Assembly: GCF_014640555.1 (NCBI RefSeq)
Contig: NZ_BMHE01000038.1
Coordinates: 12,812-71,783, forward strand
Direction of reading: 5' to 3'
DNA from: Paenibacillus marchantiophytorum
GTDB taxonomy: Bacteria > Bacillota > Bacilli > Paenibacillales > NBRC-103111
DNA: 58,972 nt
The position numbers were made by a program, and so were the translations under genes. This document shows positions 27,897-36,848 of the stretch, piece after piece. Each line of letters starts with the position of its first letter. Position 1 is the first letter of the stretch. Under the pieces are notes generated by a model. It was not told the origin of the DNA, ran no database searches, and worked only from the letters and a program-made list of their open reading frames with translations.

Positions 27897-28081
27897 CTTA
27901 CGAACTCAATAACCTCTATTCGGCCAAAATCGCTCAATTTGAAAATCTAATGAATGCCAGATGCTCTATTTCAAGCAAATGATCACCATTCGGCCAATAA
28001 AGTACCGGGTAGCGCCAATCCAGTTCATTAAATTTCTAAAGCAGCTATTTTCCGGTCTATAAGCATCCTACAGTTCATTAG
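27897..28081. repeat. Family A element core, 185 bp
   Basis: The ends are CTTACGAACT and AGTTCATTAG, with the inner pair CTAATGAA and TTCATTAA at the 50-bp offsets. The left leader (GAGAAAAACCTAGCCTGCAG, near 27842) and right tail (ACCGAAAACCTCCGTAGC, near 28093) resemble those of other copies. Confidence 0.88.
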
Positions 28082-28174
28082 GTGCCACTCAAAACCGAAA
28101 ACCTCCGTAGCAAAGCAATCTGCGGTAGAGGCTAGTAAGTAAGAGGTAAGCTTCGCTCACCCCAAACCCAATTA

Positions 28175-28354
28175 GAGAACTCTAGTTCGCTATTTTGGCC
28201 AATAGCAGGAATACGAGGGTCATAGCGGAACTACAGGGTCTTATTCCCACAAAAAGAGCTGAATTTCCCAGGAAACAGCAAAATAACGTCCTGTAGTTCC
28301 CTCACCTTCGCAATAATGCCACTTTTTGCTATAATAGCGGACTGTAGTTCCCTC
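28175..28354. repeat. Family B element, short form of 180 bp
   Basis: The inverted ends are GAGAACTCTAGTTCGCTATT on the left and AATAGCGGACTGTAGTTCCC on the right. Inside is another inverted pair, AGCGGAACTACAGG and CCTGTAGTTCCC. It lies 94 bp after the family A core. 27776-28562 holds no gene. Confidence 0.8.
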
Positions 28355-28421
28355 CCTCTGCGCGAGGCAGTTAGAGTATCTCTGCGTTCACCCAAAAACA
28401 TATAAATTCAGGTTTATATGC

Positions 28422-28460
28422 AAAAAAACAATCATCCCCGATTAAATATCGAGAAATGAT
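28422..28460 (-). terminator. Terminator of the alpha-mannosidase gene
   Basis: On the minus strand, ATCATTTCTCGAT and ATCGGGGATGAT pair with a small mismatch and a run of seven T follows. It lies about 100 bases after the mannosidase stop. Confidence 0.7.
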
Positions 28461-28562
28461 CGTCATTTTGGACATATGTGAACTTAATTTAATGGCAAAT
28501 ATCATAATGACCCTGTGAAAGAGCTAAGGTGCATGTTACAGAATTTGGGGATAGAAATAGAA

Positions 28563-31025
28563 TTAAACTTCACATAAAGGCGCTTCCGTAAGCGTATCCG
28601 CAGAGGTTGAGAGACGCAGCGTCTTGCACTCAAAGCCGTTCAGCTGAATCTCTTGGCGAATTCCCAGCGAAGGGATGCTTAGTACCGTTGATCTGCCAAA
28701 CCCGGTGGGCTCGAACAGGCGAATGATATAATTCTCGCCTCTCTCCTCCTTCTTGAAGGCGCTCAGTTGAACCACTGCATCCTCCAGTACTAGAAAAGAC
28801 TCCAGCCGCTCGCCTTCTCCGGAAGGAAAGAAAGATAAAGCATAAGGCCGCTCATTGTGAACCAGCGCCTCACGATCCTGACGATTCCTGCGGTCAGCAA
28901 GCTCTCCCGCATTCAACCAGAAGGTATAGCAGCGTTCACCTTGATCCATCCGCGGCAAGAATCGATCCTGTACCATGATTGGTCGGTCGTTAATCGGATG
29001 AGCGCAATAGCCTGCGCTCCGCAGAAGCGAAAGCCGAACCTCTCCGGAAACAAAATCACTGCCATAAATTCCGTTATTTATGCAGGTTAGACCCAGATTC
29101 TGCTCAGGAGCTTCTACAGCTACCCACTTTTGTGCAACGGCCTCATGCCCGTGGTTCAGTGAACTGACCCCGAAGGCTGTTTGCCCAACAAATCGCCCTT
29201 CGGACAGCTGAGTTGGCAGGGACAGCTTGAGCATTTTATCCTTCTCATTCCAATACACCCGCAGTTGTACCTCCAGCTCCGTGCCCGTCTTAGGCAGCTT
29301 GTACAACTGGCATAGATAGGAGTTGTTGTACGTGAATACCGCTTCTATTACCGTACGCACATCTCCGTCTTCAATGACTCGCACGGCAGGAAGCGCGCCT
29401 TTCACCCCGGAGAAGAGCCCGCTTTCCTCCTCATTCATTAGCTTGAACATCCCCTCAACCTGTGTGAAGGACGCTTTATCCATCCGCCAGGGATCTTCAT
29501 TATCCTCCATCACGAGGGGAGCGAAGGCATTCGGCCGGAGGAAAGGGACTCCTCGAACAACATACTCATCGATGAACCCCGTTCGCGTATTGACGACAAC
29601 AAGCAGTTCCTCCGTCTCGAACCGATAGCAGCCATTCTGCTCCGCCAACTGAGGAATCGGCTTGTGCGTCAACATCTCAATCCGGCAATCAAAGCGATTC
29701 ATGGATGAGGGAGCAAGCTCTGCCTCAAAGACAACTCTTTTGCGCCAATCCAGATTCAGATTGCTGCCTTCTTTTTCTGGCTGACACGGGATAGGTTGCC
29801 CCTCTTGATAGACAACAGGCAGAGAGAACGCCTCCTGCCAGTTCTGGTCCTCGAGCATGAATTCACACTCAAACACACCTTTGACTGCAAAGGGATGAGG
29901 ATTGTAGATAAGAATCGGATATTCTTGAAGATTTGCTTTCGGTTGCCCCGTGGCGAGAGCAAAAAAGGATCTCGCTTTAAGACGAGCAACGATCTCCAGA
30001 CCATGCTCCATTAACCGCAGAGAAGCTTCCTCCGCTGGCTGCACAGAGGAGCCCGGCAGAATATCGTGGAACTGGGCCGTCAATAGATCACTTAAGGCAT
30101 CATGCAGTTCATTCGAGGGATAGGTCAAGAGACCCTGCATCGCAGCGGTGGAAAGCATCTTTTCAGTCATATACAGTTCATTCTCTAATTGACGATGCTT
30201 TTGCTTGATGCGAATCATCGAGGTGTAGCAGCCTACAAAGCGGGGATTCAAATCCCCTTCATATGAGGGCAGGTCCTGGCCAGCCACATCCCGGAAGTAG
30301 TTTTCAGGTGTTGAGTGAATAATTTCGAATTCTATTTCCCGCTTCATTAATTGGTCAATCTGCGCAAGATCAATTCGAGATGGCCCGCCGCCATGGTTCC
30401 CGACTCCCCACAGAACAAGCCCCTCGTTTTTGTCCCGGTTATCGGCCAGCCAGCCCTCGATTTTCTCCCTGGCCTTACCCATCAGCGTATTATAGCCCCC
30501 CCGTATTTTGTGGGCCGTGACACTCGAATTATTGAAGCCTTTCCAGACAAAATCACCCGCGGGCAATCCCTCCATTTCATCGGGGCGCATGAAGATGTAA
30601 GAATCATATCCAGCAAGCTGCAGAATCTGGACAAGCCCCTGTGTATGACCAAAAGAATCGAAATTAATCGCTGTGCTCGGCTCCGCATCGAATTTCTCTC
30701 GGAAATAAGCCTTGCCCAGCAAAATTTGGCGAACAAAAGATTCACCTGAAAGCATATTGCAATCCGGCTGCAGATACCAACCGCCCATGATCTGCCATTT
30801 CCCCGCTTGAACCAGACGCTGGATGCGTTTGAATAGTTGGGGCTCATATTCTTCAATCCATTTATAGAGAATGACTTCGTTGTGATTGAACACATAACCC
30901 GCCGTCTCCTCGCAGAATTCTGCCGCTGCACGGAAAGTGGATACGGCAGCTGCCGCGCCCTCCTCCCACTCCCACTGCCAAACAGGGTCTAAATGGGCAT
31001 TGCTGATCAAATGAAGCTTCTTCAT
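28563..31025 (-). CDS. Alpha-mannosidase, glycoside hydrolase family 38
   Basis: The 820-residue enzyme should release alpha-linked mannose. HLISNAHLDPVWQWEWEEG near the N-terminus gives the zinc ligands His11 and Asp13, and INFDSFGHTQ gives the expected nucleophile Asp123. The long C-terminal part has the beta-rich domains of the family. No signal peptide is present, so the enzyme acts on imported material. ATG 31025 follows AAGGAGG at a 9-base spacing; the open frame to 31103 lies before this site. It is divergent from an AraC regulator that probably controls it. Some GH38 enzymes act on mannosylglycerate, so the exact substrate is open. Confidence 0.9.
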   Translation of the reverse strand: MKKLHLISNAHLDPVWQWEWEEGAAAAVSTFRAAAEFCEETAGYVFNHNEVILYKWIEEYEPQLFKRIQRLVQAGKWQIMGGWYLQPDCNMLSGESFVRQILLGKAYFREKFDAEPSTAINFDSFGHTQGLVQILQLAGYDSYIFMRPDEMEGLPAGDFVWKGFNNSSVTAHKIRGGYNTLMGKAREKIEGWLADNRDKNEGLVLWGVGNHGGGPSRIDLAQIDQLMKREIEFEIIHSTPENYFRDVAGQDLPSYEGDLNPRFVGCYTSMIRIKQKHRQLENELYMTEKMLSTAAMQGLLTYPSNELHDALSDLLTAQFHDILPGSSVQPAEEASLRLMEHGLEIVARLKARSFFALATGQPKANLQEYPILIYNPHPFAVKGVFECEFMLEDQNWQEAFSLPVVYQEGQPIPCQPEKEGSNLNLDWRKRVVFEAELAPSSMNRFDCRIEMLTHKPIPQLAEQNGCYRFETEELLVVVNTRTGFIDEYVVRGVPFLRPNAFAPLVMEDNEDPWRMDKASFTQVEGMFKLMNEEESGLFSGVKGALPAVRVIEDGDVRTVIEAVFTYNNSYLCQLYKLPKTGTELEVQLRVYWNEKDKMLKLSLPTQLSEGRFVGQTAFGVSSLNHGHEAVAQKWVAVEAPEQNLGLTCINNGIYGSDFVSGEVRLSLLRSAGYCAHPINDRPIMVQDRFLPRMDQGERCYTFWLNAGELADRRNRQDREALVHNERPYALSFFPSGEGERLESFLVLEDAVVQLSAFKKEERGENYIIRLFEPTGFGRSTVLSIPSLGIRQEIQLNGFECKTLRLSTSADTLTEAPLCEV

Positions 31026-31169
31026 TCTTGCAACCTCCTTATGAACGAATGGAAATCTCTCGTATTTATTGTGAGGCTGCCAAGTTCCGCTGTACATTTC
31101 CAATTAACACGAATATTTGTCTAATTATGATATGATTGAACTAATAGTCTGAAAGCGAGGGCACGATGC

Positions 31170-32075
31170 ATGGATCTTGAACAACTAAAAAGCCTTTTAC
31201 CACCCGTCTTTAATCAGATCTGTCAGGAAATTAGAATTAATGATGCGGTCATCGAATGGGTCGATATCATTTTCGAGCAAATCGGCACAGCCAGCAAGTG
31301 TCCTCCCCATGCCCATACGTGGTTTGAGTTCAACTATATTTTATCCGGACAAATGGTGACCCATTTCGGCGATGAGCTTGTCCAAGTGGGGGAAGGCGGC
31401 TTCTTCCTTATTCCTCCTGGCACGATTCATTCCCATTCCTACACCCGCGGAAATCCTCATGAGGAAATTTGTTTAAGATGGCGTATTCGTCCTGCAAGCA
31501 CGGAGAAAGCCGATGTACAGGGGGAGTCCTTTTTCACGCGCCTGCAGCGACTTCAAGAATGGAATTCCGGCTCTTATCGGGATAATGGCAATCTGCATGG
31601 CTTGCTGGAGCAATTCTTTCAAGAAGCTCTGACGGGCCAGTCCGAGCTGGCGCTTCAGCTTCTGCTCATTCATCTTCTGGAATATCTCAGCCTGCTGCAG
31701 ATGACCATGCAGGGACAAGTAACCTCCTCTACTGCGGTCAAGGACCCTTTGGTGCGGAAAGTAGAGGTCTATTTAGAGGATTTTCAAAGCAGTCGTCTGA
31801 GCGTAGGCGAGCTGGCTGCTTCCCTGCACATGAGCTACGGTCACTTGTCTCGCCAGTATAAGAAGCTTACTGGGCAGACGATCATCCATCGCATGAACCA
31901 AATTCGTTTGGAGAAAGCCAAAGAATTGATGAAGCTGCCAGGTCTGCGCATAGCAGAAATAGCTGAGCAAGCTGGCTTTGCTGATCTGTGCTACTTCAGC
32001 AGAGCTTTTAAAAAGCACTATGGAGCGAGCCCTCAAAACTATCGGCGGCAAACGGCTGCCAATGAAAGCACTTAA
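31170..32075 (+). CDS. AraC family transcriptional regulator
   Basis: The 301-residue regulator has a cupin-type N-domain (HAHTWFEFNYILSG near 48-61, GGFFLIPPGTIHSHSY near 76-91). Its C-terminal AraC domain (about 195-293) ends YGASPQNYRRQ. It is divergent from the alpha-mannosidase gene across 144 bases, so control of that gene, and perhaps of the amino-sugar genes downstream, is likely. The start is preceded by GAGG at 9 bases. Confidence 0.88.
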   Translation: MDLEQLKSLLPPVFNQICQEIRINDAVIEWVDIIFEQIGTASKCPPHAHTWFEFNYILSGQMVTHFGDELVQVGEGGFFLIPPGTIHSHSYTRGNPHEEICLRWRIRPASTEKADVQGESFFTRLQRLQEWNSGSYRDNGNLHGLLEQFFQEALTGQSELALQLLLIHLLEYLSLLQMTMQGQVTSSTAVKDPLVRKVEVYLEDFQSSRLSVGELAASLHMSYGHLSRQYKKLTGQTIIHRMNQIRLEKAKELMKLPGLRIAEIAEQAGFADLCYFSRAFKKHYGASPQNYRRQTAANEST

Positions 32076-32092
32076 AGAACATTTGAATAATT

Positions 32093-32135
32093 ACTTATAT
32101 ATACTTAAATAATACTTTAAAATACTTAAATTATA
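32093..32135 (+). promoter_or_regulatory. Candidate operator array of the DeoR-type regulator
   Basis: ACTT motifs, mostly as TACTTAAA or TACTTTAA, start at 32093, 32103, 32114 and 32124. The 10-11-base steps place them on one face of the DNA. The array lies 40-70 bases before the regulator start and may overlap its promoter (a TATGAT at 32134). DeoR/AgaR-type proteins often bind such tandem short repeats; autoregulation is inferred. Confidence 0.45.
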
Positions 32136-32165
32136 TGATAAACTTACTTACAAGAGGTGAATTCG

Positions 32166-32960
32166 ATGTATCAAGAAGAACGGTTGCTGAAAATACTCGA
32201 TTATATTAATAAACACCACGCGATGAGTGTGATGGATATCTGCTCTCTTCTAGATGTATCCAGGGATACTGCCCGAAGAGATATTGTTAAATTAGTACAA
32301 GAAGGAGTCGTAATTCGTACACACGGAGGCGTCGCTCTGCCACAATTGCAGAAGGAAATCGCCACCTATCAAGAACGTTTAATCGACGAAACAGACAGCA
32401 AAAGAAAAATTGGGCTGATCGCAGCCAAACTGATTCAAGATCGAGAGACCGTCATTTTTGACGTATCAACCACGGTACAGTCTGTTGCGGAGCAAATTTC
32501 CGCCAAACATATTACGGCGATCACACACTCCATCGATATTGTAGGGATTCTGTCAGGTCGGGAAGATCTGCAAGTTTATGTGCTCGGCGGCTATTTACAC
32601 GCCAAAAACCGCTTATTATATGGTCCCTCCGTCATTGATAAACTAAGAGAACTAAGAGCTGATAAGGCATTTATCGGGGCTACAGCTATACGAGCCGATG
32701 GTCTTTATTTTCCTTACGAAGATGATGTTTCTGTTAAAAAAGAGATGGCCCGCCGATCTGATCAGCTCATTGCTGTGGCCGATTTCACGAAGTTTGCCAG
32801 CAAGTCGGTTTATCGTTTAGATTTCGACTTTGTAGATATTCTAATAACCGACCAAGAGGTCCCCATCGAAATAAGAGAGGTACTTCATCATAAAAATATC
32901 ACAATTATTCAGTGTGAGGAGAAAGACAATTACGAGGAGGACAACAGCGATGAGTCTTAA
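32166..32960 (+). CDS. DeoR/GlpR family transcriptional regulator
   Basis: The 264 residues begin with the DeoR winged helix (about 1-57: VMDICSLLDVSRDTARRDI, then VIRTHGGV). A DeoRC sensor domain follows (VIFDVSTTVQSVAEQI, KAFIGATAI, LIAVADFTKFASKS), which binds sugar phosphates. ATG 32166 lies 6 bases after GAGGTG; the GTG at 32157 is less likely. It overlaps nagA by 11 bases, so it likely responds to an amino-sugar phosphate and represses this operon. Confidence 0.9.
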   Translation: MYQEERLLKILDYINKHHAMSVMDICSLLDVSRDTARRDIVKLVQEGVVIRTHGGVALPQLQKEIATYQERLIDETDSKRKIGLIAAKLIQDRETVIFDVSTTVQSVAEQISAKHITAITHSIDIVGILSGREDLQVYVLGGYLHAKNRLLYGPSVIDKLRELRADKAFIGATAIRADGLYFPYEDDVSVKKEMARRSDQLIAVADFTKFASKSVYRLDFDFVDILITDQEVPIEIREVLHHKNITIIQCEEKDNYEEDNSDES

Positions 32961-34116
32961 AATTGTGCACAATGTAAACCTGATTCAACAAGATGCCCCC
33001 GCTCTACCTGCGACACTTTGGATACGAAACGGAAGGATTGAGAACATAGAAAGTGGTCTCTCTTCTCTACCCGAGGGCGACTATGAATATATAGATGGTC
33101 AAGGACATCAATTAATACCAGGCATGATCGATGTTCATATTCACGGTGCCAACGGATTCGACATGATGGATGGCAGTGAAACGAGTATTCAGGAGGTTTC
33201 CCGAGCTTGTGCCGATACTGGGTGTACTTCCTTCTTGGTCACCTCTGTCAGCTCGACAATCGAAGAATTACTAGCCATGATTCGTAGCGTGAAACGTGTC
33301 ATCGGGCATGAAGTCGGGGCCAAAATTGCCGGGCTTCATCTAGAGGGACCTTACCTGAATCCTAAGCGGAAAGGTATGCAAAATGAACGGTTTCTACGAC
33401 ATCCGAATCTGGCTGAAATGAAAGACATTTTTAACGAAGCCGATGGACTGATTAAGATGGTTACCATCGCCCCCGAATTGCCTGGCGGTATGGAACTCAT
33501 CTCCTTTTTGAAGGAAATGGGCGTAGTTATCGCCATCGCGCATTCCGATGCCTCATACGAGGAAGCCAAGCAAGCCTTTGCAGCAGGAGCTAGTCATGTT
33601 ACCCATTGTTTCAATGGCATGCGTCCGATCCATCATCGGGATCCCGGACTTGTGGTAGCCGCTTTTGAAGAAGAACATGTCAGCCTTCAAGCCATTGTAG
33701 ATGGCATTCATTTGCATCCTGCGATCGTTCGAATGATGCATCGACTGAAAGGACCCGATGGCATGGTACTTATCACAGATGCTTTGCAAGCCATGGGACT
33801 AGGTGACGGAAATTATGTGTTCGGCGGCCATCATGTTACGGTTACCGAAGGTGTAGCACGCCTAGCGGATGGAACTTTAGCCTCCAGTACAGTTACGATG
33901 AACGAGGCACTGCGGCTAACCGTTGAAACCGGAATTTCCCTCATAGATGCGGTTAAAATGGCCTCAACAACACCTGCGCGCATACTCGGTCTTGATACGG
34001 TAGGCAGGATCTCCACAGGTTTTGATGCGGATCTCGTTTTGTTAGATGAGCAATGCCAGGTACAGTGGACAATGATTAAGGGGGATATTGTCTATTTGAA
34101 AGAGATTAAATATTAG
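32950..34116 (+). CDS. nagA: N-acetylglucosamine-6-phosphate deacetylase
   Basis: The enzyme removes the acetyl group from GlcNAc-6-phosphate in the cytoplasm, leading to glucosamine-6-phosphate. The 388 residues show the amidohydrolase pattern: DVHIHG with His63 and His65, LHLEGPYLNP, IAHSDASYEEA, HCFNGMRPIHHR and the catalytic-site aspartate in LITDA. ATG 32950 has GAGGAGG 9 bases upstream; the frame opening at 32914 is too early. No nagB or PTS gene is present in the window. Confidence 0.93.
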   Translation: MSLKIVHNVNLIQQDAPALPATLWIRNGRIENIESGLSSLPEGDYEYIDGQGHQLIPGMIDVHIHGANGFDMMDGSETSIQEVSRACADTGCTSFLVTSVSSTIEELLAMIRSVKRVIGHEVGAKIAGLHLEGPYLNPKRKGMQNERFLRHPNLAEMKDIFNEADGLIKMVTIAPELPGGMELISFLKEMGVVIAIAHSDASYEEAKQAFAAGASHVTHCFNGMRPIHHRDPGLVVAAFEEEHVSLQAIVDGIHLHPAIVRMMHRLKGPDGMVLITDALQAMGLGDGNYVFGGHHVTVTEGVARLADGTLASSTVTMNEALRLTVETGISLIDAVKMASTTPARILGLDTVGRISTGFDADLVLLDEQCQVQWTMIKGDIVYLKEIKY

Positions 34117-34907
34117 AAAATAGTCGGTACCATTCCCCCATCCATACGAATTGGAGAACCTTTAAATGCAGATGCATAAGGACTACAAACAAATGCGGCT
34201 AGTCTGCCTATTTCGACAGGCTTGATAAATCGCTGTATTTCCGATTGAGGTAAGTTTGTAGTCATAAAATCTTTCTCTTTTTCAGAAAAAGTCATATCTC
34301 CATTCGGGTATATGCTCTCAATTATTTGATGCACATTTTCAGAGAGTGTTGGTCCTGGCATGATCGTATTGACTGTAACTTCTGTTCCTATTGTTAATTT
34401 AGATAAACTCTTGGACAAGGATAACAGCATTGATTTTGTCATACAATATTGAGGCATTTGTCCAGAAGGCATAACGGCTTCTTCACTCGCGATAAAAATA
34501 ATGCGGCCATACTCATTTTTCAACATTTTAGGCAAATAAAATTTAGATAATCCGTTGGCAGCAAGAACATTCGTACGGAAGTATTTTTCCCATACTTCAT
34601 CGTCAATATCCTCGTATTGCATAATTTCATAAATGCCCATATTGTTTACTAAAATATCGATATCGGGGTATTTTTCAAATAGAGCTTCTCTTTGCCCCCT
34701 CTCCACAAGATCGGCTGTCGCATTTTGAGGAGAGGTAGCCGGGAAATCCGACTTAATTTCAGTAACAACTCGTTCTACCTCTTCATAATTTCTTCCATTT
34801 ATTAGTACATGAACACCTTCTTTGGCAAGTTCAATGGCAATTGCTTTCCCTATACCTTTCGTTGATCCTGTTACTAAGGCTGTTTTATTGTTTAATCCCA
34901 TATCCAT
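34113..34907 (-). CDS. Short-chain dehydrogenase/reductase
   Basis: The 264-residue oxidoreductase has the classical SDR set: TGSTKGIG (residues 14-21) for NAD(P), NNMG, a catalytic Ser in FIASEEA and YCMTK. The C-terminal part ends SPIRMDGGM. The substrate is unknown. The gene looks AT-richer than its neighbours, which may point to later acquisition; this was not calculated. Its stop overlaps the end of nagA on the other strand by four bases, and an AraC-type regulator is encoded 109 bases upstream on the same strand. Confidence 0.88.
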   Translation of the reverse strand: MDMGLNNKTALVTGSTKGIGKAIAIELAKEGVHVLINGRNYEEVERVVTEIKSDFPATSPQNATADLVERGQREALFEKYPDIDILVNNMGIYEIMQYEDIDDEVWEKYFRTNVLAANGLSKFYLPKMLKNEYGRIIFIASEEAVMPSGQMPQYCMTKSMLLSLSKSLSKLTIGTEVTVNTIMPGPTLSENVHQIIESIYPNGDMTFSEKEKDFMTTNLPQSEIQRFIKPVEIGRLAAFVCSPYASAFKGSPIRMDGGMVPTIF

Positions 34908-35016
34908 CCTACTTGTCTCCTTCTCATTGTCTTCCGGATAGAGATTATATTACCTTGTCTGGATAGTTCAGTAACTAGCCTATTGCGCCAAAGTTCTTGT
35001 TCAACACGCCAAATAT

Positions 35017-36030
35017 TTAGACGTTTGCACCTATATGTTCCGCACGCCAATTTGAAGGCGTATCACCTTCCCACAGACGGAATGCGCGGTAGAACGAGTT
35101 CTGGTCTTCATAGCCGATCAAGAAAGCCACTTCTTTAATATCCAGCGAGGGGTCTGCCAGATACTTTCGAGCCTGCTCATGTCTAGCTTGTGTCAACAGA
35201 CGCTTGAAGCTCGTGTTTTCGTCAGTTAGCCGACGCTGCAAAGTACGATCGCTCATATTGAGCTCCTTCGCGACAGTCTGAATGTCGGTGCGCCCTCCTG
35301 TGAGGCTGCGTTTCATAATCCATTTGACCATCTCGGTAATGGAGCGGTTGCTCCTCTGTTCCTCCACCGATCGGTCCATAGCGGGAGTCAGAATCTCCAG
35401 CAATTCTTCGTTATAAGAGACAAAGGGCCTGTCCAGATCTCTGCGATGCAGCGTCAATCGGTTGCCTGTTGCACCAGTCCGGATACGGCAGCCGAAGTAA
35501 GCTTCAAGAACCTGCACATCGCCCATTGCATGCGAAAACTCGACGAACTGCGCCGTCAAAGGTTGACCTGTGCCCCGCCGCCCAAGCTCCAGAAGAAATA
35601 CCAGCGTGATACCGACCAGCAACGGTGGAACCGGCTGCTCGTTATCCAGCCATTCCAGAACGATCGTACAATGGTCGCCCTCCTCGGTGATACGCAAGCT
35701 TTCAGGCGGGCACAATTGTTTGTACCTAGCCATTCGGTTGAGAGCGTCACGGTAGTCACGAGCGTGGTAAGCCGCTAAGACGGCCGGCGGGTACTTCGCT
35801 GTTTCGAAGACGGTCGCCAGCTTGATGATTCCATTGGCTGTGTCACCGATGAGATCGGAATAAGCCTGCCAGATTGCGAAATATTGCGAGCTAGTGACCG
35901 TTGATTCCGTAATAATGGTGAGCGGCAGTCGTGCTTTGCTAGCTACGTCATGGGCGGCAATCCCTAATTGACGTAATCCTGCCCAGAACCCTGGCGGCAT
36001 TTTTATACGGTCAGAGGTATGCGACTTCAT
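35017..36030 (-). CDS. AraC family regulator with Arabinose_bd-type N-domain (OruR/ArgR-like)
   Basis: The 337-residue regulator has a long N-terminal domain of the type seen in OruR, QdhR and GliR-like proteins (PF12625) and a C-terminal AraC domain (about 235-332). The latter carries DIQTVAKELNMSDRTLQRRL, VAFLIGYEDQNSFYRAF and TPSNWRAEH. AAAGGAGG lies 9 bases before the ATG. It is the likely regulator of the SDR gene that follows on the same strand. Confidence 0.88.
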   Translation of the reverse strand: MKSHTSDRIKMPPGFWAGLRQLGIAAHDVASKARLPLTIITESTVTSSQYFAIWQAYSDLIGDTANGIIKLATVFETAKYPPAVLAAYHARDYRDALNRMARYKQLCPPESLRITEEGDHCTIVLEWLDNEQPVPPLLVGITLVFLLELGRRGTGQPLTAQFVEFSHAMGDVQVLEAYFGCRIRTGATGNRLTLHRRDLDRPFVSYNEELLEILTPAMDRSVEEQRSNRSITEMVKWIMKRSLTGGRTDIQTVAKELNMSDRTLQRRLTDENTSFKRLLTQARHEQARKYLADPSLDIKEVAFLIGYEDQNSFYRAFRLWEGDTPSNWRAEHIGANV

Positions 36031-36144
36031 GCATTTGGGCCTCCTTTGGCTGCTTGCATATTTTTGCTTGGACGAAACAAACGATGTGACAACCGGCTTC
36101 GCCGCCCTGAGAAATGAGCCTTGTCAAAGCGACAAATCCAGGGA

Positions 36145-36333
36145 GGGAACTACAGGACGCTATTCAGGCAAATAGCAGGGGTACGAGGGCTATAGCGGAA
36201 CTACAGGGTCTTATTTCCTCGAAAAACGCTGAATTTCTCTACAAACAGTACAAACAGCAAAATAGCGCACTGTAGTTCCCTCAGCCTCGCTATATTGGCA
36301 CTTTTTGCTATAATAGCGCACTGTAGTTCCTTC
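36145..36333. repeat. Family B element, short form (189 bp with 9-bp duplication)
   Basis: It is very similar to the 28175-28354 element. The ends are GGGAACTACAGGACGCTATT and AATAGCGCACTGTAGTTCC. It is 9 bp longer because of a local duplication, TACAAACAG twice, near 36247. 36031-36440 holds no gene. Confidence 0.85.
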
Positions 36334-36438
36334 CCGCGTGAGACTCCTGAGGGAACTCCTCTTATTATGCTGTCTATTATCGCATGCCGCAACATTAGCA
36401 AAGTTTTGCGTAAAAGGCCCCTAACCGACTATGAAGTA

Positions 36439-36471
36439 GAAAAAGACTGCGGGGAAAAATCCCAGCAGTCT
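36439..36471 (-). terminator. Minus-strand terminator
   Basis: AGACTGC/GCAGTCT and GGGA/TCCC form a roughly 12-bp stem with one mismatch and a small A-rich loop, followed on the minus strand by TTTTTC. It ends a minus-strand transcript coming from 36509 or beyond. Confidence 0.65.
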
Positions 36472-36508
36472 CCAGACACCTTATACCAGCTTAACCCGCT
36501 CCAATATT

Positions 36509-36848
36509 CTAAATAGAATTTGCATCCAGAAGGCGCGAAATCTGCTGGAAAGGATTCCATTGATAAAGATAATCATCGTCATAGTTATTGTCAAATAATA
36601 TTAAACTCCTGCCGCTTCCCCTTAGGTGAAATTTTGCGCCCCTTCCCATGCGGAATGCACATCGGCGTACCAAATAATAGATCTGCGTCAATTTCGCACT
36701 CCATCCTATACACCTCGCGAATCAAAACTTTGGTCACGATATCTTCCTGCATTCCTTGGGAATGCATCGTAGGACGTACCTTATTCCCGCCGCGAGATAT
36801 TCCAGCTGGCGTGTTCACAGCGGTAATAGGAGCGACATCAGATCGCAA
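36509..36848 (-). other. Unidentified minus-strand frames ahead of a terminator
   Basis: Two overlapping minus-strand frames fill this stretch. A 60-residue frame (36509-36691) starts with TTG 7 bases after GGAG; its end contains FDNNYDDDYLYQWNPF. An 85-residue frame (36591-36848) lies in another phase. Neither is recognised. The nearby terminator suggests a transcript, so this may be a small gene or a gene with a frameshift. The start of the plus-strand pseudogene overlaps the upstream edge. Confidence 0.3.
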
